A stretch of 53,931 bases of DNA from Candidatus Latescibacterota bacterium. GTDB lineage: Bacteria; Latescibacterota; UBA2968; UBA8231. Position 1 is the first letter of the stretch; each line of letters starts with the position of its first letter. The notes under the pieces were generated by a model, which did no database searches, was not told the DNA's origin, and was given only the letters and a program-made list of their open reading frames with translations. The stretch spans positions 1 through 53,931 of the forward strand of contig JAJEIO010000036.1 of assembly GCA_022827835.1 (NCBI GenBank), given 5' to 3'. Shown here piece by piece: positions 1 through 7,009 of the stretch. Position numbers and translations under genes: made by a program.

Positions 1-582
1 GTAGCCTAAGTTGGGGCCGTCCGCCGAGCCGGAGTTCCAGCGGCCTTCCACCGAGTCGATCTCGTAGAAGCCCAGATGGGCTTGCTGGTCGAAGCGGATG
101 TTGTCGAAGATGAAAAACTCGGCTTCCGGGCCGAAGAAGGCTGTGTCAGCCAGTTGGGTGCGCAGCAGATAGGCTTGGGCGCGCTGGGCGACGCCACGGG
201 GATCGCGGGCATAGGGCTGGCGGGTGATGGGGTCTTCAATCGAGCAGACCAGCGACAAGGTGGGCACGGCCATGAACGGGTCCATCACCGCGGTGGTCGG
301 ATCGGGCACGACGAGCATGTCGGATTCGTTGATTTCCTGCCAGCCGCGGATGGACGAACCGTCGAAGCCGAGACCGTCTTCGAACAGGTCCGGTTCCAAG
401 TCGGCGATGGGCATGGTGAAGTGCTGCCAGGTGCCGGGCAGATCGACGAATTTGAAATCGACCATCTGCGCGTCGTTGTGGCGTGCTAAAGCCAGCGCCG
501 CGTCGATGGCGCTGGCTTGGGCCGACTTCGGTTTGGTTTTGGCTTTCGGTTTGGTTTTGGCTTTCGCCTTGGCTTTAGCCAT
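1..582 (-). CDS. glnA: Glutamine synthetase type I, N-terminal part (cut by window edge)
   Basis: Makes glutamine from glutamate, ammonia and ATP in the cytoplasm. Only the first 194 residues are present; the rest lies beyond position 1. Visible family motifs are [27 protein letters not shown] and the metal/substrate-binding [10 protein letters not shown], all typical of bacterial GlnA. The ATG at 582 is preceded by a good GGAG ribosome site. The first 20 or so residues are an unusual Lys/Ala/Pro-rich tail ([15 protein letters not shown]...), not part of the normal fold. It is the last gene in the row amt, glnK, porin, glnA, all on the minus strand. I see no separate promoter in the 111-bp gap before it, so I infer read-through from the sigma-54 promoter upstream of amt. 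Identity is very secure. Confidence 0.95.
   Translation of the reverse strand, partial: MAKAKAKAKTKPKAKTKPKSAQASAIDAALALARHNDAQMVDFKFVDLPGTWQHFTMPIADLEPDLFEDGLGFDGSSIRGWQEINESDMLVVPDPTTAVMDPFMAVPTLSLVCSIEDPITRQPYARDPRGVAQRAQAYLLRTQLADTAFFGPEAEFFIFDNIRFDQQAHLGFYEIDSVEGRWNSGSADGPNLGY
527..562. repeat. 18-bp tandem duplication inside the glnA 5' end
   Basis: The 18-bp unit beginning TTCGGTTTGG occurs twice without a gap, at 527-544 and 545-562. It encodes two copies of a KTKPKA-type segment in the Lys-rich N-terminal tail of GlnA. The tail appears to have grown by in-frame duplication. Confidence 0.9.
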
Positions 583-693
583 GACTACTCCTTTCTCAAA
601 GTAGTGGTTGATATGGGATCAGGGGGCGCGCTCCCCGCAGCACGCGTCCCCTGCTTCTGGTCTGAGTTCCGTCGTTGGAAGGCCGACCAGGTT

Positions 694-1341
694 TTAGAAG
701 CTCCTGCCGAAGACGAGGAAGGTGGATTCTTTGTCTGGGTTGAGAATGTACGAAGCAAAGTAGTCGCCCTTGCCCATGTTGAGACCGATGCTGACCAAGG
801 CCGGATCGGTCGTAGTAGTGTAAAACCCGTTGCCGAGGCCGACGGTGATGCTGACCGCGGTCTCTTCCATCTCGCCCAAGTCGTAGGTCGCTTCCGCCCA
901 GAACGAATCGTCGGCGTCGCCGGATACATTGTAAGCGACTAGAGCGCTCAGAGGTACGCCGTCGGGGGCGAGGGACGCGCTGATTTCGAGGATGTGTACC
1001 CCGTCTTCGTCGCTGTAGCTGAAGAAATCGTCGTCTTCGGTCAGGCCCGGGAAGTAGTAGTCGGTCAGGGTGATGCCGATGGGGCCGGACGAGAGGCTGA
1101 CGTAGAGGTCGTTCTCGTTGGCACCGCCGTCGGAGATCGCCCATGAGGACCAAGCGCCGACTTCGATGTTGCCGTGGCTGATGGACATGCCCGGCTGGAT
1201 GCTGACGGCATTGCCAAAGTCCGTGCCGCGCCACACGTAGCGGTTGACTACGTCGGCACCAAAGCCAACTCCGGCATCGGCCGGAATGGCGGATAAGGTC
1301 AGCGCAAAGAGAAGAGGTGCGGCAAAAAGCAAGCGTTTCAT
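694..1341 (-). CDS. TorF-family putative porin
   Basis: A 215-residue exported protein. It has a clear signal peptide (MKRLLFAAPLLFALTLSAIPADA), alternating beta-strand patterns such as DVVNRYVWRGTDFGNAVSI and GNIEVGAWSSW, and ends in Phe (FLVFGRSF), as outer-membrane barrels do. The N-terminal pattern resembles the Gcw_chp/TorF family of putative porins. The start is set by an AAGGAG site before the ATG at 1341. It lies between glnK and glnA on the same strand, so it may help ammonium or a nitrogen compound cross the outer membrane; that role is inference from context. Family assignment is moderately sure, substrate unknown. Confidence 0.7.
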   Translation of the reverse strand: MKRLLFAAPLLFALTLSAIPADAGVGFGADVVNRYVWRGTDFGNAVSIQPGMSISHGNIEVGAWSSWAISDGGANENDLYVSLSSGPIGITLTDYYFPGLTEDDDFFSYSDEDGVHILEISASLAPDGVPLSALVAYNVSGDADDSFWAEATYDLGEMEETAVSITVGLGNGFYTTTTDPALVSIGLNMGKGDYFASYILNPDKESTFLVFGRSF

Positions 1342-1400
1342 CAGATGCTCCTTAGGTGGGTTGAGATGTGCTGCGTCGATTGCCGATTAAGGTAAGAGAT

Positions 1401-1434
1401 GGGGGCCGGTGCAGCCAAAGGCCACACCGCCCCC
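1401..1434 (-). other. GC-rich hairpin between glnK and the porin gene
   Basis: GGGGGC at 1401-1406 can pair with GCCCCC at 1429-1434, extended by a GGT/ACC pairing inside. There is no strong T-tract after it on the minus strand. It could be a weak terminator or an RNA-stabilising stem that lowers expression of the porin and glnA relative to amt and glnK. Confidence 0.45.
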
Positions 1435-1440
1435 TTACTA

Positions 1441-1779
1441 TCACAGGGCGCTTTCGCCCGTCTCGCCGGTGCGGATGCGCACGGCTTCTTGGATCGGCGA
1501 GGCGAATACCTTGCCATCGCCGACTTTTCCGGACTTGGCCGCCTCGACGATGGTGTTAATTGCCTGCTCGTGGTCGGCGTCCTTGACGATGACCTCGATT
1601 TTGATCTTGGGGACGAAATCAATGCGGTACTCGGCACCGCGATAGACCTCGCGGTGGCCACGCTGGCGGCCAAAGCCCCGCACTTCGGTTACGGACATGC
1701 CGGCGATGCCCCGTTCGCCTAGGGCCTTCTGCACGGCCTCAAGGGCCGATGGCCGGAGGAATGCTTCAATTTTATACAT
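1441..1779 (-). CDS. glnK: Nitrogen regulatory protein P-II
   Basis: A 112-residue P-II signalling protein that senses 2-oxoglutarate, ATP/ADP and glutamine status and normally binds the Amt channel. It has the usual length. The T-loop (REVYRGAEYRIDFVPK) keeps Tyr51, the residue uridylylated in proteobacterial P-II, and the B-loop region GKVGDGKVF is intact. It starts at an ATG with a GGAGG site and lies only 19 bp after amt, the classic amt-glnK coupling, so GlnK fits better than GlnB by context. Regulation is expected from the sigma-54 promoter upstream of amt. Confidence 0.95.
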   Translation of the reverse strand: MYKIEAFLRPSALEAVQKALGERGIAGMSVTEVRGFGRQRGHREVYRGAEYRIDFVPKIKIEVIVKDADHEQAINTIVEAAKSGKVGDGKVFASPIQEAVRIRTGETGESAL

Positions 1780-1798
1780 TGTTGGTTCCCTCCCTCGC

Positions 1799-3139
1799 TT
1801 AGTTGTTGATGTGCTGGAAATCCGCGTACGCGGGCTGGCCGTGCTCGCTTAGATCGAGCCCCTCGTCCTCGTCTTCCTCATCGACGCGGAACCCGAGTGT
1901 CGCCTTGACAAGGCTCGCGAGGGCAAAGGAAAAGACAAAGGCGAAGATGGCGTACGACAGCGTGCCCAATATCTGGGTGCCTACGCTGTGGTCGGTGCTG
2001 AATATCCCGACCGCGACCGTGCCCCAGACGCCGCAGATCCCGTGGACGGAGATGGCACCGACCGGATCGTCGATTTTGATGCGGTCGATAAAGACAATCG
2101 AGAAGACGACAATGATTCCGGCGATCAAGCCAATCCAGATGGCCCCGTACCAAGTGACCACGTCGGCACCAGCCGTGATGCCTACTAGACCGGCGAGAAT
2201 GCCGTTGAGCGCCATGGTGATGTCGGGCTTTTTAAGGTAGATATATGAGGTAAAAATCGAGGCCATGCAACCAGCCGCCGCGGCGAGGGTGGTGGTGACG
2301 AAGACCAGCGACACAGCCGCTGGGTCGGCGCTGAGCACTGAGCCGCCGTTGAAGCCGAACCAGCCGAGCCACAGCAGGAAGACGCCGATCGTCGATAGCG
2401 GCATGCTGTGCCCGAGGATGGGCCTGATTTCTCCGTTGTGGTACTTGCCCTTGCGCGCCCCCAGCACCAGAACTGCGGCGAGAGCTGAGAAGCCGCCGAA
2501 GGCGTGCACGACCGACGAGCCAGCGAAGTCGTAGAAACCGAGGTCGTCGAGCCAGCCGGCACCCCACTTCCAAGAGCCGGCGATGGTGTAGCCAAAGGCC
2601 ACCAAGATCACGGCGTAAAGCATGAAACCCGATAGCTTAATGCGCTCGGCAACGGCACCGGAGACGATGGTGGCGGCGGTGGCGGCGAACATGGCTTGGA
2701 AGATGAAGTCCGACCAATAGGTGTAATCTGCGTACTGATTGGTCAGGTTGGCCACATCGTCGTCAAAGCCGATCCAGCCCTTAAGGGCCAACACATCGGC
2801 GATGAGCCAATCGTCGCCTGGATACATGATGTTGAAGCCGCACAAGGCATAGGTGAGGATACCGGCCGAGATAATAAAGAGGTTCTTGAAGAGGATGTTG
2901 ACCGTGTTCTTTTGCCGGGTCAGGCCGGATTCGAGCGTGGCAAAACCCAAGTGCATGATGAAGACCAACGCTGCGGCGATGAGAATCCACAGGTTATCTA
3001 CCATGAATTTGGGATAGGCCAAGGGCATGGCCTGGAAGGCTTCTGCGGTTGTGAAATCCCCCGCCGAAGCCTGTGTAGTCGCCCCGAGGACCCCGGCACA
3101 GAGCCATAAGAGCGCAGGACGGTTGCGAAAAACAGACAT
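1799..3139 (-). CDS. amt: Ammonium transporter Amt
   Basis: An inner-membrane ammonium channel of 446 residues with a signal peptide (MSVFRNRPALLWLCAG...) and about 11 hydrophobic segments. Family marks are GFATLESGLTRQKN, the first pore histidine in SSVVHAFGGFSAL and the second in ISVHGICGVWGTVAVGIF. The C-terminal cytosolic tail is acidic (DEEDEDEGLDLSEHG). The reading frame is open up to 3175, but the ATG at 3139 has a purine-rich ribosome site (AAGGGAAGGG) and gives a proper signal peptide, so I start there. It is first in the nitrogen operon with glnK, and the sigma-54 promoter lies about 80 bp upstream of the start. Confidence 0.95.
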   Translation of the reverse strand: MSVFRNRPALLWLCAGVLGATTQASAGDFTTAEAFQAMPLAYPKFMVDNLWILIAAALVFIMHLGFATLESGLTRQKNTVNILFKNLFIISAGILTYALCGFNIMYPGDDWLIADVLALKGWIGFDDDVANLTNQYADYTYWSDFIFQAMFAATAATIVSGAVAERIKLSGFMLYAVILVAFGYTIAGSWKWGAGWLDDLGFYDFAGSSVVHAFGGFSALAAVLVLGARKGKYHNGEIRPILGHSMPLSTIGVFLLWLGWFGFNGGSVLSADPAAVSLVFVTTTLAAAAGCMASIFTSYIYLKKPDITMALNGILAGLVGITAGADVVTWYGAIWIGLIAGIIVVFSIVFIDRIKIDDPVGAISVHGICGVWGTVAVGIFSTDHSVGTQILGTLSYAIFAFVFSFALASLVKATLGFRVDEEDEDEGLDLSEHGQPAYADFQHINN

Positions 3140-3217
3140 GGGCAATCCCTTCCCTTGTAAGGTATGAGGAGGCATCTAATCGAAGCCTCTTGGATGCGAA
3201 CGTCGGATTGTTACAAG

Positions 3218-3232
3218 GCAAGAAACGTGCCA
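3218..3232 (-). promoter_or_regulatory. Sigma-54 promoter of the amt operon
   Basis: On the minus strand the sequence is TGGCACGTTTCTTGC, which matches the sigma-54 -24/-12 consensus TGGCACG-N4-TTGC at every defined base and with exact spacing. Transcription would begin near 3206, leaving a leader of about 67 nt before the amt ATG. Candidate activator sites (ACAAAATTGA and ACAATTTTGT) lie about 100-135 bp upstream. Confidence 0.9.
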
Positions 3233-3328
3233 AGCGGATTGGGCGCAGATACTTCAGAATTGTAGCTTATTGTAAATTAGGGGGTTAGAAAAAATAACAA
3301 GAAAGAGAAAAACGAAACAATCATAACG

Positions 3329-3365
3329 ACAAAATTGAAACAGTATCAGAAAACAACAATTTTGT
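3329..3365. promoter_or_regulatory. Paired palindromic sites, candidate enhancer for the amt promoter
   Basis: ACAAAATTGA at 3329-3338 and ACAATTTTGT at 3356-3365 form a near-perfect inverted repeat, with 10-bp arms GACAAAATTG at 3328-3337 and CAATTTTGTC at 3357-3366. The pair is about 100-135 bp upstream of the -24 element of the amt promoter, the usual place for a sigma-54 activator. It also lies just beyond the stop codon of the NifA-type gene, so a terminator role is an alternative. Similar motifs occur upstream of that gene and near the sigma-70 gene. Confidence 0.5.
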
Positions 3366-3377
3366 CATTTTTATTGT

Positions 3378-4922
3378 TCATTTTTTGTAATTTTTCGGGC
3401 AGATGTCTAGTTTTTGAATCCGATAAGAGAAAATGCGGGTCGTAGTACCGAGGGTGCGGGCGGCCTTGGCCATATTGCCGCGGGCGTTTTTGAGGGCCTC
3501 GATGATGATTTCTCGTTCATAAGCCTTCATCATCGTATTAAAGGAGCCGGTGACCGGCGTTCCGGTGGCGTCAGCCGTTTGCAGGGAGGGGGGCAGGTGG
3601 TGGCCGTGGATGACGCCGTCGTTGCTGAGGATGATCGCCCGTTCAATACAGTTTTCCAACTCGCGCACGTTGCCCGGCCAATGGTAGCTCATCATCATGT
3701 CAATGGCGGGCGTGGAAATGCGGTGCATCTCCACGCCGAGCTGGCGAGAGTATTTTTCGAGGAAGTGGTCGGCGAGTTGCAGAATGTCGGATTTGCGCTC
3801 GCGCAAGGGCGGAATGAAGATGGGAAAGACGTTGAGTCGGTAGAAGAGATCCTCGCGGAAAGTCCCCTCGGCGATGGCTTTTTCCAGATCTATGTGGGTT
3901 GCCGCGACGACGCGAACATCTATCGGCACAGGGCCGCGGCCACCGAGGCGCTCGACTTCGCGGTTTTGCAGCACGCGGAGCAGTTTGACCTGTGCGCCTA
4001 GGCTGAGTTCGCCGATTTCGTCGAGGAAAATCGTCCCGCCGCGCGCTCGTTCAAACCGGCCGGCTTTGCTTGTCGAGGCCCCGGTGTAAGCGCCGCGCTC
4101 GTGGCCGAATAGTTCGGATTCGACCAAGGTTTCTGGCAGGGCGGCGACGTGTACTTTGACAAAGGGTTTGTCGGCGCGTAAGCTGTTGTAATGTATGGCA
4201 TCTGCGGCCAGTTCCTTCCCGGTGCCGCTGGTGCCGCGCAACAGGACGGTGGCGTCGCTGGGAGCCACTTGGCCGATGAGTTGGCAAACCTCCTGCATGG
4301 GGCGGGAGTTGCCGATGAGGTTGGCGGGATGGAAGCGCTCGCGGAGCTCGTTTTGCAGGCGCAAGTTTTCGTCGAGAAGTAGGGTTTGTTCGACGCGGGC
4401 GCGTTGGCGGGCGGCGACCGATTGGCCAATCATGACGGATATGATGGATAGCAGGCGCACGATATCTTGCAGGCTTTCGTTGTCTTTGTAGGGAATATCA
4501 ACGCTAATGGTTCCTACTACCTGCTGCTGCTGGAGGATGGGCACGCAAATGAACGAGGTCTGGTTCTTGGCCGAACTGCCGCGCGCACCGGTGCGGTTGA
4601 GGAAAAGCGGCTCGCTGCTGATGCGCGGCACTATCACGGGCTTGCCCGATTCTACGACCTTGCCGGTGATGCCTTCCCCGACGTCGTAGCGGCCGCGCTT
4701 GATTTCCGATTGCGAGAGTCCATAGGCTACGTCGATAGAGACTTCGGAGGCTTCTTGGCTCAAAAGGCTGACCGTCCCCAAACTCATGTCGAGTTGGTCG
4801 CACATGAGCTTGAGAATGACGTTGAGCGCCTCCTCAAACTTGGTCGTCGAGCCTAGTATTTGCCCGATTTCGTGTAGGATGGAGATTTGTTGTTGGGCAC
4901 TGGCGGTCGGTAAGGTGGACAT
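3378..4922 (-). CDS. NifA-type sigma-54-dependent transcriptional activator
   Basis: A 514-residue enhancer-binding protein that remodels RNA polymerase holding sigma-54. Order of domains: a GAF sensor domain (about residues 20-180), a linker, an AAA+ domain with Walker A GTSGTGKE, the sigma-54 contact loop GAYTGA, Walker B GGTIFLDEIGEL and arginine-finger region FREDLFYRLNVFPI, then a Fis-type helix-turn-helix (about 465-510, NMAKAARTLGTTTRIFSYRIQKL). The architecture matches NifA, but no nif genes are visible, so general nitrogen control is more likely. It sits directly upstream of the amt operon on the same strand. Two copies of ACATTTTTGT precede it and may be autoregulatory sites. Confidence 0.9.
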   Translation of the reverse strand: MSTLPTASAQQQISILHEIGQILGSTTKFEEALNVILKLMCDQLDMSLGTVSLLSQEASEVSIDVAYGLSQSEIKRGRYDVGEGITGKVVESGKPVIVPRISSEPLFLNRTGARGSSAKNQTSFICVPILQQQQVVGTISVDIPYKDNESLQDIVRLLSIISVMIGQSVAARQRARVEQTLLLDENLRLQNELRERFHPANLIGNSRPMQEVCQLIGQVAPSDATVLLRGTSGTGKELAADAIHYNSLRADKPFVKVHVAALPETLVESELFGHERGAYTGASTSKAGRFERARGGTIFLDEIGELSLGAQVKLLRVLQNREVERLGGRGPVPIDVRVVAATHIDLEKAIAEGTFREDLFYRLNVFPIFIPPLRERKSDILQLADHFLEKYSRQLGVEMHRISTPAIDMMMSYHWPGNVRELENCIERAIILSNDGVIHGHHLPPSLQTADATGTPVTGSFNTMMKAYEREIIIEALKNARGNMAKAARTLGTTTRIFSYRIQKLDICPKNYKK

Positions 4923-4943
4923 GTGAATTATCCTATTTTTACG

Positions 4944-4983
4944 ACATTTTTGTCATTAGTATGGGTAAAAACAACATTTTTGT
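4944..4983. promoter_or_regulatory. Two ACATTTTTGT sites upstream of the NifA-type gene
   Basis: The 10-bp motif ACATTTTTGT occurs at 4944-4953 and 4974-4983, exactly 30 bp (about three DNA turns) apart. The first copy sits in the palindrome GACATTTTTGTC. They resemble the sites upstream of amt and could be bound by the activator itself. Confidence 0.5.
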
Positions 4984-5045
4984 AAATATCAAAAGGCCAC
5001 ATGTTCGTGGTTAAAACGGAAAATCGACCAAAAATACAGTGTCAC

Positions 5046-5062
5046 ACGCCCTAAGAGGGCGT
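5046..5062. other. Short perfect hairpin ACGCCCT-AAG-AGGGCGT
   Basis: A 7-bp perfect stem with a 3-nt loop in the divergent region between the NifA-type gene and the first UVR gene. It may be an operator or part of the activator transcript's leader; the sequence does not decide. Confidence 0.5.
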
Positions 5063-5119
5063 CATTAAAGCCAAGTGTCGAGAATGCGTCGTACATTATT
5101 GTAGCATAAACTATGCCAT

Positions 5120-5160
5120 CGCAGGCTAGGGGCCAGAGAGACCTCGGCTCCTAGCCTGCG
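5120..5160. other. Long hairpin between divergent genes
   Basis: CGCAGGCTAGG at 5120-5130 is the exact reverse complement of CCTAGCCTGCG at 5150-5160, and pairing continues inward through a G-U and GCC/GGC, giving a stem of about 15 bp. No T-tract follows on either strand, so it is not a normal terminator. It lies immediately upstream of a sigma-70 promoter, so it may be an operator or a dispersed palindromic repeat. Confidence 0.7.
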
Positions 5161-5169
5161 GGAAGGTCA

Positions 5170-5198
5170 TTGCCGGAACCCATCAACTCGGTTATAAT
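5170..5198 (+). promoter_or_regulatory. Sigma-70 promoter of the first UVR gene
   Basis: TTGCCG at 5170-5175, a 17-bp spacer and a consensus TATAAT at 5193-5198. The predicted start near 5206 leaves a leader of about 46 nt. Confidence 0.75.
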
Positions 5199-5251
5199 TC
5201 TGCGATGAGAATCTCTGCAATGTCAGTAAATAGCGGTTGTGTGAGGTTGGT

Positions 5252-6025
5252 ATGAGTCGAGATATGACCGACCTATTAAATGAATGGTCCTTCGACCCAG
5301 AGGCGAATGTGCGGAAAATATCGGGAAAGGACGGGGTTGCGAAGATCCAGATCCGGGTCGATCAAGGGGCCTTTCAGGGCATTTTGCAGCTAAATCTCGA
5401 TGGCCGGCCCGACGGCCGACGGCCCCACGGACAGGACTTTGCCCTCGATTACTACCGGGGCGAATTGGAAAAATACCGCCGCGAGCACGGGGCCAGCGAC
5501 GAGGGCTTCGCGCTCGATGAAACGGCTTGCCGCGAGCTTTTCGACGAGGGGAGCCGCTTGTACAAGCGCTACGCCTTTTTGATCCAACTGCACGACTACC
5601 GGCGGGTCGTGCGCGATACTGAGCGCAATATGGCACTTTTTCGCTTTGTCAACCGCTATGCCGAGCGCGAAGAGGACCGCGACAATCTAGAGAGATGGTG
5701 GCCTTATATCTTGCGTATCAACGGCGTGGCCCGGGCCATGATCTCCATCGGCGACCAGGACTACGACGGCGCGTTGGCGGTCGTGCAGCGGACTCGCGCG
5801 CGGATTGGCACGTGGCCCGAGGTGGAGGCCGAGGAGTTCTACATCGAGCGCGAGCGTTCAGAAGCCGCGCTCGATGAGTTAGAGCAGGAAATTTTGCAGA
5901 AGAAGCCGCTGAGCCAACAAGAGCAGTTAGAGCGCTGGCTACAAGAAGCGGTTGATAGCGAAGACTTTGAAAAAGCCGCACTCTTGCGCGACGAACTCAA
6001 GAAGCTGCGAGAAGGCGAAGACTGA
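5252..6025 (+). CDS. UVR-domain protein, paralog 1
   Basis: A cytosolic, charged protein of 257 residues whose function I do not know. The C-terminal 30 residues (LERWLQEAVDSEDFEKAALL...) form a UVR motif, the short helical hairpin through which UvrB and UvrC, and some Clp regulators such as McsA, make contacts. The rest is mostly helical, with a conserved N-terminal block (VRKISGKDGVAKIQIRVDQG, then GRPDGRRPHG and LDYY). A second gene at 28402 shares all of these blocks. No zinc-binding Cys pairs of the McsA type are seen. The ATG at 5252 has a GAGG site; an upstream TTG in frame is less likely. A strong sigma-70 promoter precedes it and a terminator follows it, so it is probably a single-gene unit. 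Confidence 0.75.
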   Translation: MSRDMTDLLNEWSFDPEANVRKISGKDGVAKIQIRVDQGAFQGILQLNLDGRPDGRRPHGQDFALDYYRGELEKYRREHGASDEGFALDETACRELFDEGSRLYKRYAFLIQLHDYRRVVRDTERNMALFRFVNRYAEREEDRDNLERWWPYILRINGVARAMISIGDQDYDGALAVVQRTRARIGTWPEVEAEEFYIERERSEAALDELEQEILQKKPLSQQEQLERWLQEAVDSEDFEKAALLRDELKKLREGED

Positions 6026-6057
6026 GCCGTTCGCAGAATAGTGTTAGCCGCAATGCA

Positions 6058-6093
6058 AAGCGGGGAGCCCGATCATTCGAGCTCCCCGCTTTT
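6058..6093. terminator. Bidirectional terminator between UVR paralog 1 and the sigma factor gene
   Basis: AAGCGGGGAGC at 6058-6068 pairs perfectly with GCTCCCCGCTT at 6081-6091, with A residues before and T residues after. It serves the two convergent genes. Confidence 0.9.
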
Positions 6094-6136
6094 GGTGCCT
6101 AGCCTAAACGCCCGGTCTTAGGCGTGGGCCACAATC

Positions 6137-7009
6137 CTAGTAAAACTCCGTCTCATCTACCAGCGCGAGAAGCGACTGGTAGCGAGTCGGGTGGCGGAGC
6201 TTGCTCAGGGCGCGCTCCTTGAGCTGGCGCACGCGCTCCCGCGTCAGGCCCATCAACCCGCCGATTTGCTCCAAGGTCAGCGCTTGGCTGCCATCGAGGC
6301 CGAAGTAGAGGCGAATGATGCGCAACTCGCGGTCTTCAAGGCTGGCGAGGGCCTCCTCTAGATGGGCGCGAGCCGAGTTTTGCAAGACATCGCTGTCGGG
6401 CGTCGCCTGATTGTCGTCGGCGAGGAGGCTGAGCAAGCTGCGATCGTCGTCCTCCTCAAAGGACTCGTCGAGCGAACGCACCGAGCGGGCGCTGAGCATG
6501 GTGTCAAGCACCTCCTCGGTGGGCAGGCCCAACTCAGCGGCGATTTCCTCGACATCCGGCTCGCTCTCGCGGCCTTGGCCTAGCTTGCGCACGGCCCGCG
6601 AAATGTCCTTGAGCAGGCTGAGCTTGTTCAGCGGCAGGCGCACGGTGCGGGCGTGCTCGGCGATGGTCTGCAAGATGGACTGCTTGATCCACCACACGGC
6701 GTACGAGATGAACTTGTATCCCTTGGTGCCGTCGAAGCGCTCGGCAGCGGTCAGCAAGCCCACATTGCCTGCGCTGATCAGGTCCTCTAGCGAGAGGCCG
6801 CGGTTCTGGTAGTTTTTGGCCACATCAATGACGAAGCGCAGGTTGGCTTGAACCAACTCGTCGCGCGCGACCATGTCGCCGTCTTGGATCCGCGCCGACA
6901 ACTCGACTTCCCGCTGGCGGCTCAGTGGCCTAGAATCGGCGATGTCGTCGAAGTAGAGGCGCAGGGTGTTGTCCTCGTCATTTAGGACTTCTTGGATCGC
7001 GTAAGCCAT
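6137..7009 (-). CDS. Sigma-70 family RNA polymerase sigma factor (RpoD/SigA-like)
   Basis: A 290-residue sigma factor containing region 1.2 (LRLYFDDIADSRPLSRQREV), region 2 (NLRFVIDVAKNYQNRGLSLE and FISYAVWWIKQSILQ), region 3 and region 4 with the -35-binding helix (LMGLTRERVRQLKERAL). Region 1.1 is absent and the length matches the short primary sigma factors of Bacteroidota-like bacteria, though it could be an alternative RpoS-like factor. The AAGGAAGG ribosome site fixes the ATG at 7009. The 506-bp upstream region contains a sigma-54 promoter match and several palindromes, which is unusual for a housekeeping sigma gene. The next gene upstream on the same strand is an NtrC-type regulator. 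Confidence 0.92.
   Translation of the reverse strand: MAYAIQEVLNDEDNTLRLYFDDIADSRPLSRQREVELSARIQDGDMVARDELVQANLRFVIDVAKNYQNRGLSLEDLISAGNVGLLTAAERFDGTKGYKFISYAVWWIKQSILQTIAEHARTVRLPLNKLSLLKDISRAVRKLGQGRESEPDVEEIAAELGLPTEEVLDTMLSARSVRSLDESFEEDDDRSLLSLLADDNQATPDSDVLQNSARAHLEEALASLEDRELRIIRLYFGLDGSQALTLEQIGGLMGLTRERVRQLKERALSKLRHPTRYQSLLALVDETEFY

Noticed and set aside
3328..3366. Terminator for the NifA-type gene
   Set aside because: The inverted repeat has a 19-bp AT-rich spacer and weak A/T pairs, so a stable terminator stem is unlikely; I treat it as a possible binding site.
3378..4922. True NifA with nitrogen fixation genes
   Set aside because: The domain order fits NifA, but no nif gene is in the window and the neighbours concern ammonium uptake.
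5237..5251. TTG start for UVR paralog 1
   Set aside because: The ATG at 5252 has a better placed GAGG site, and the paralog supports a short N-terminus.
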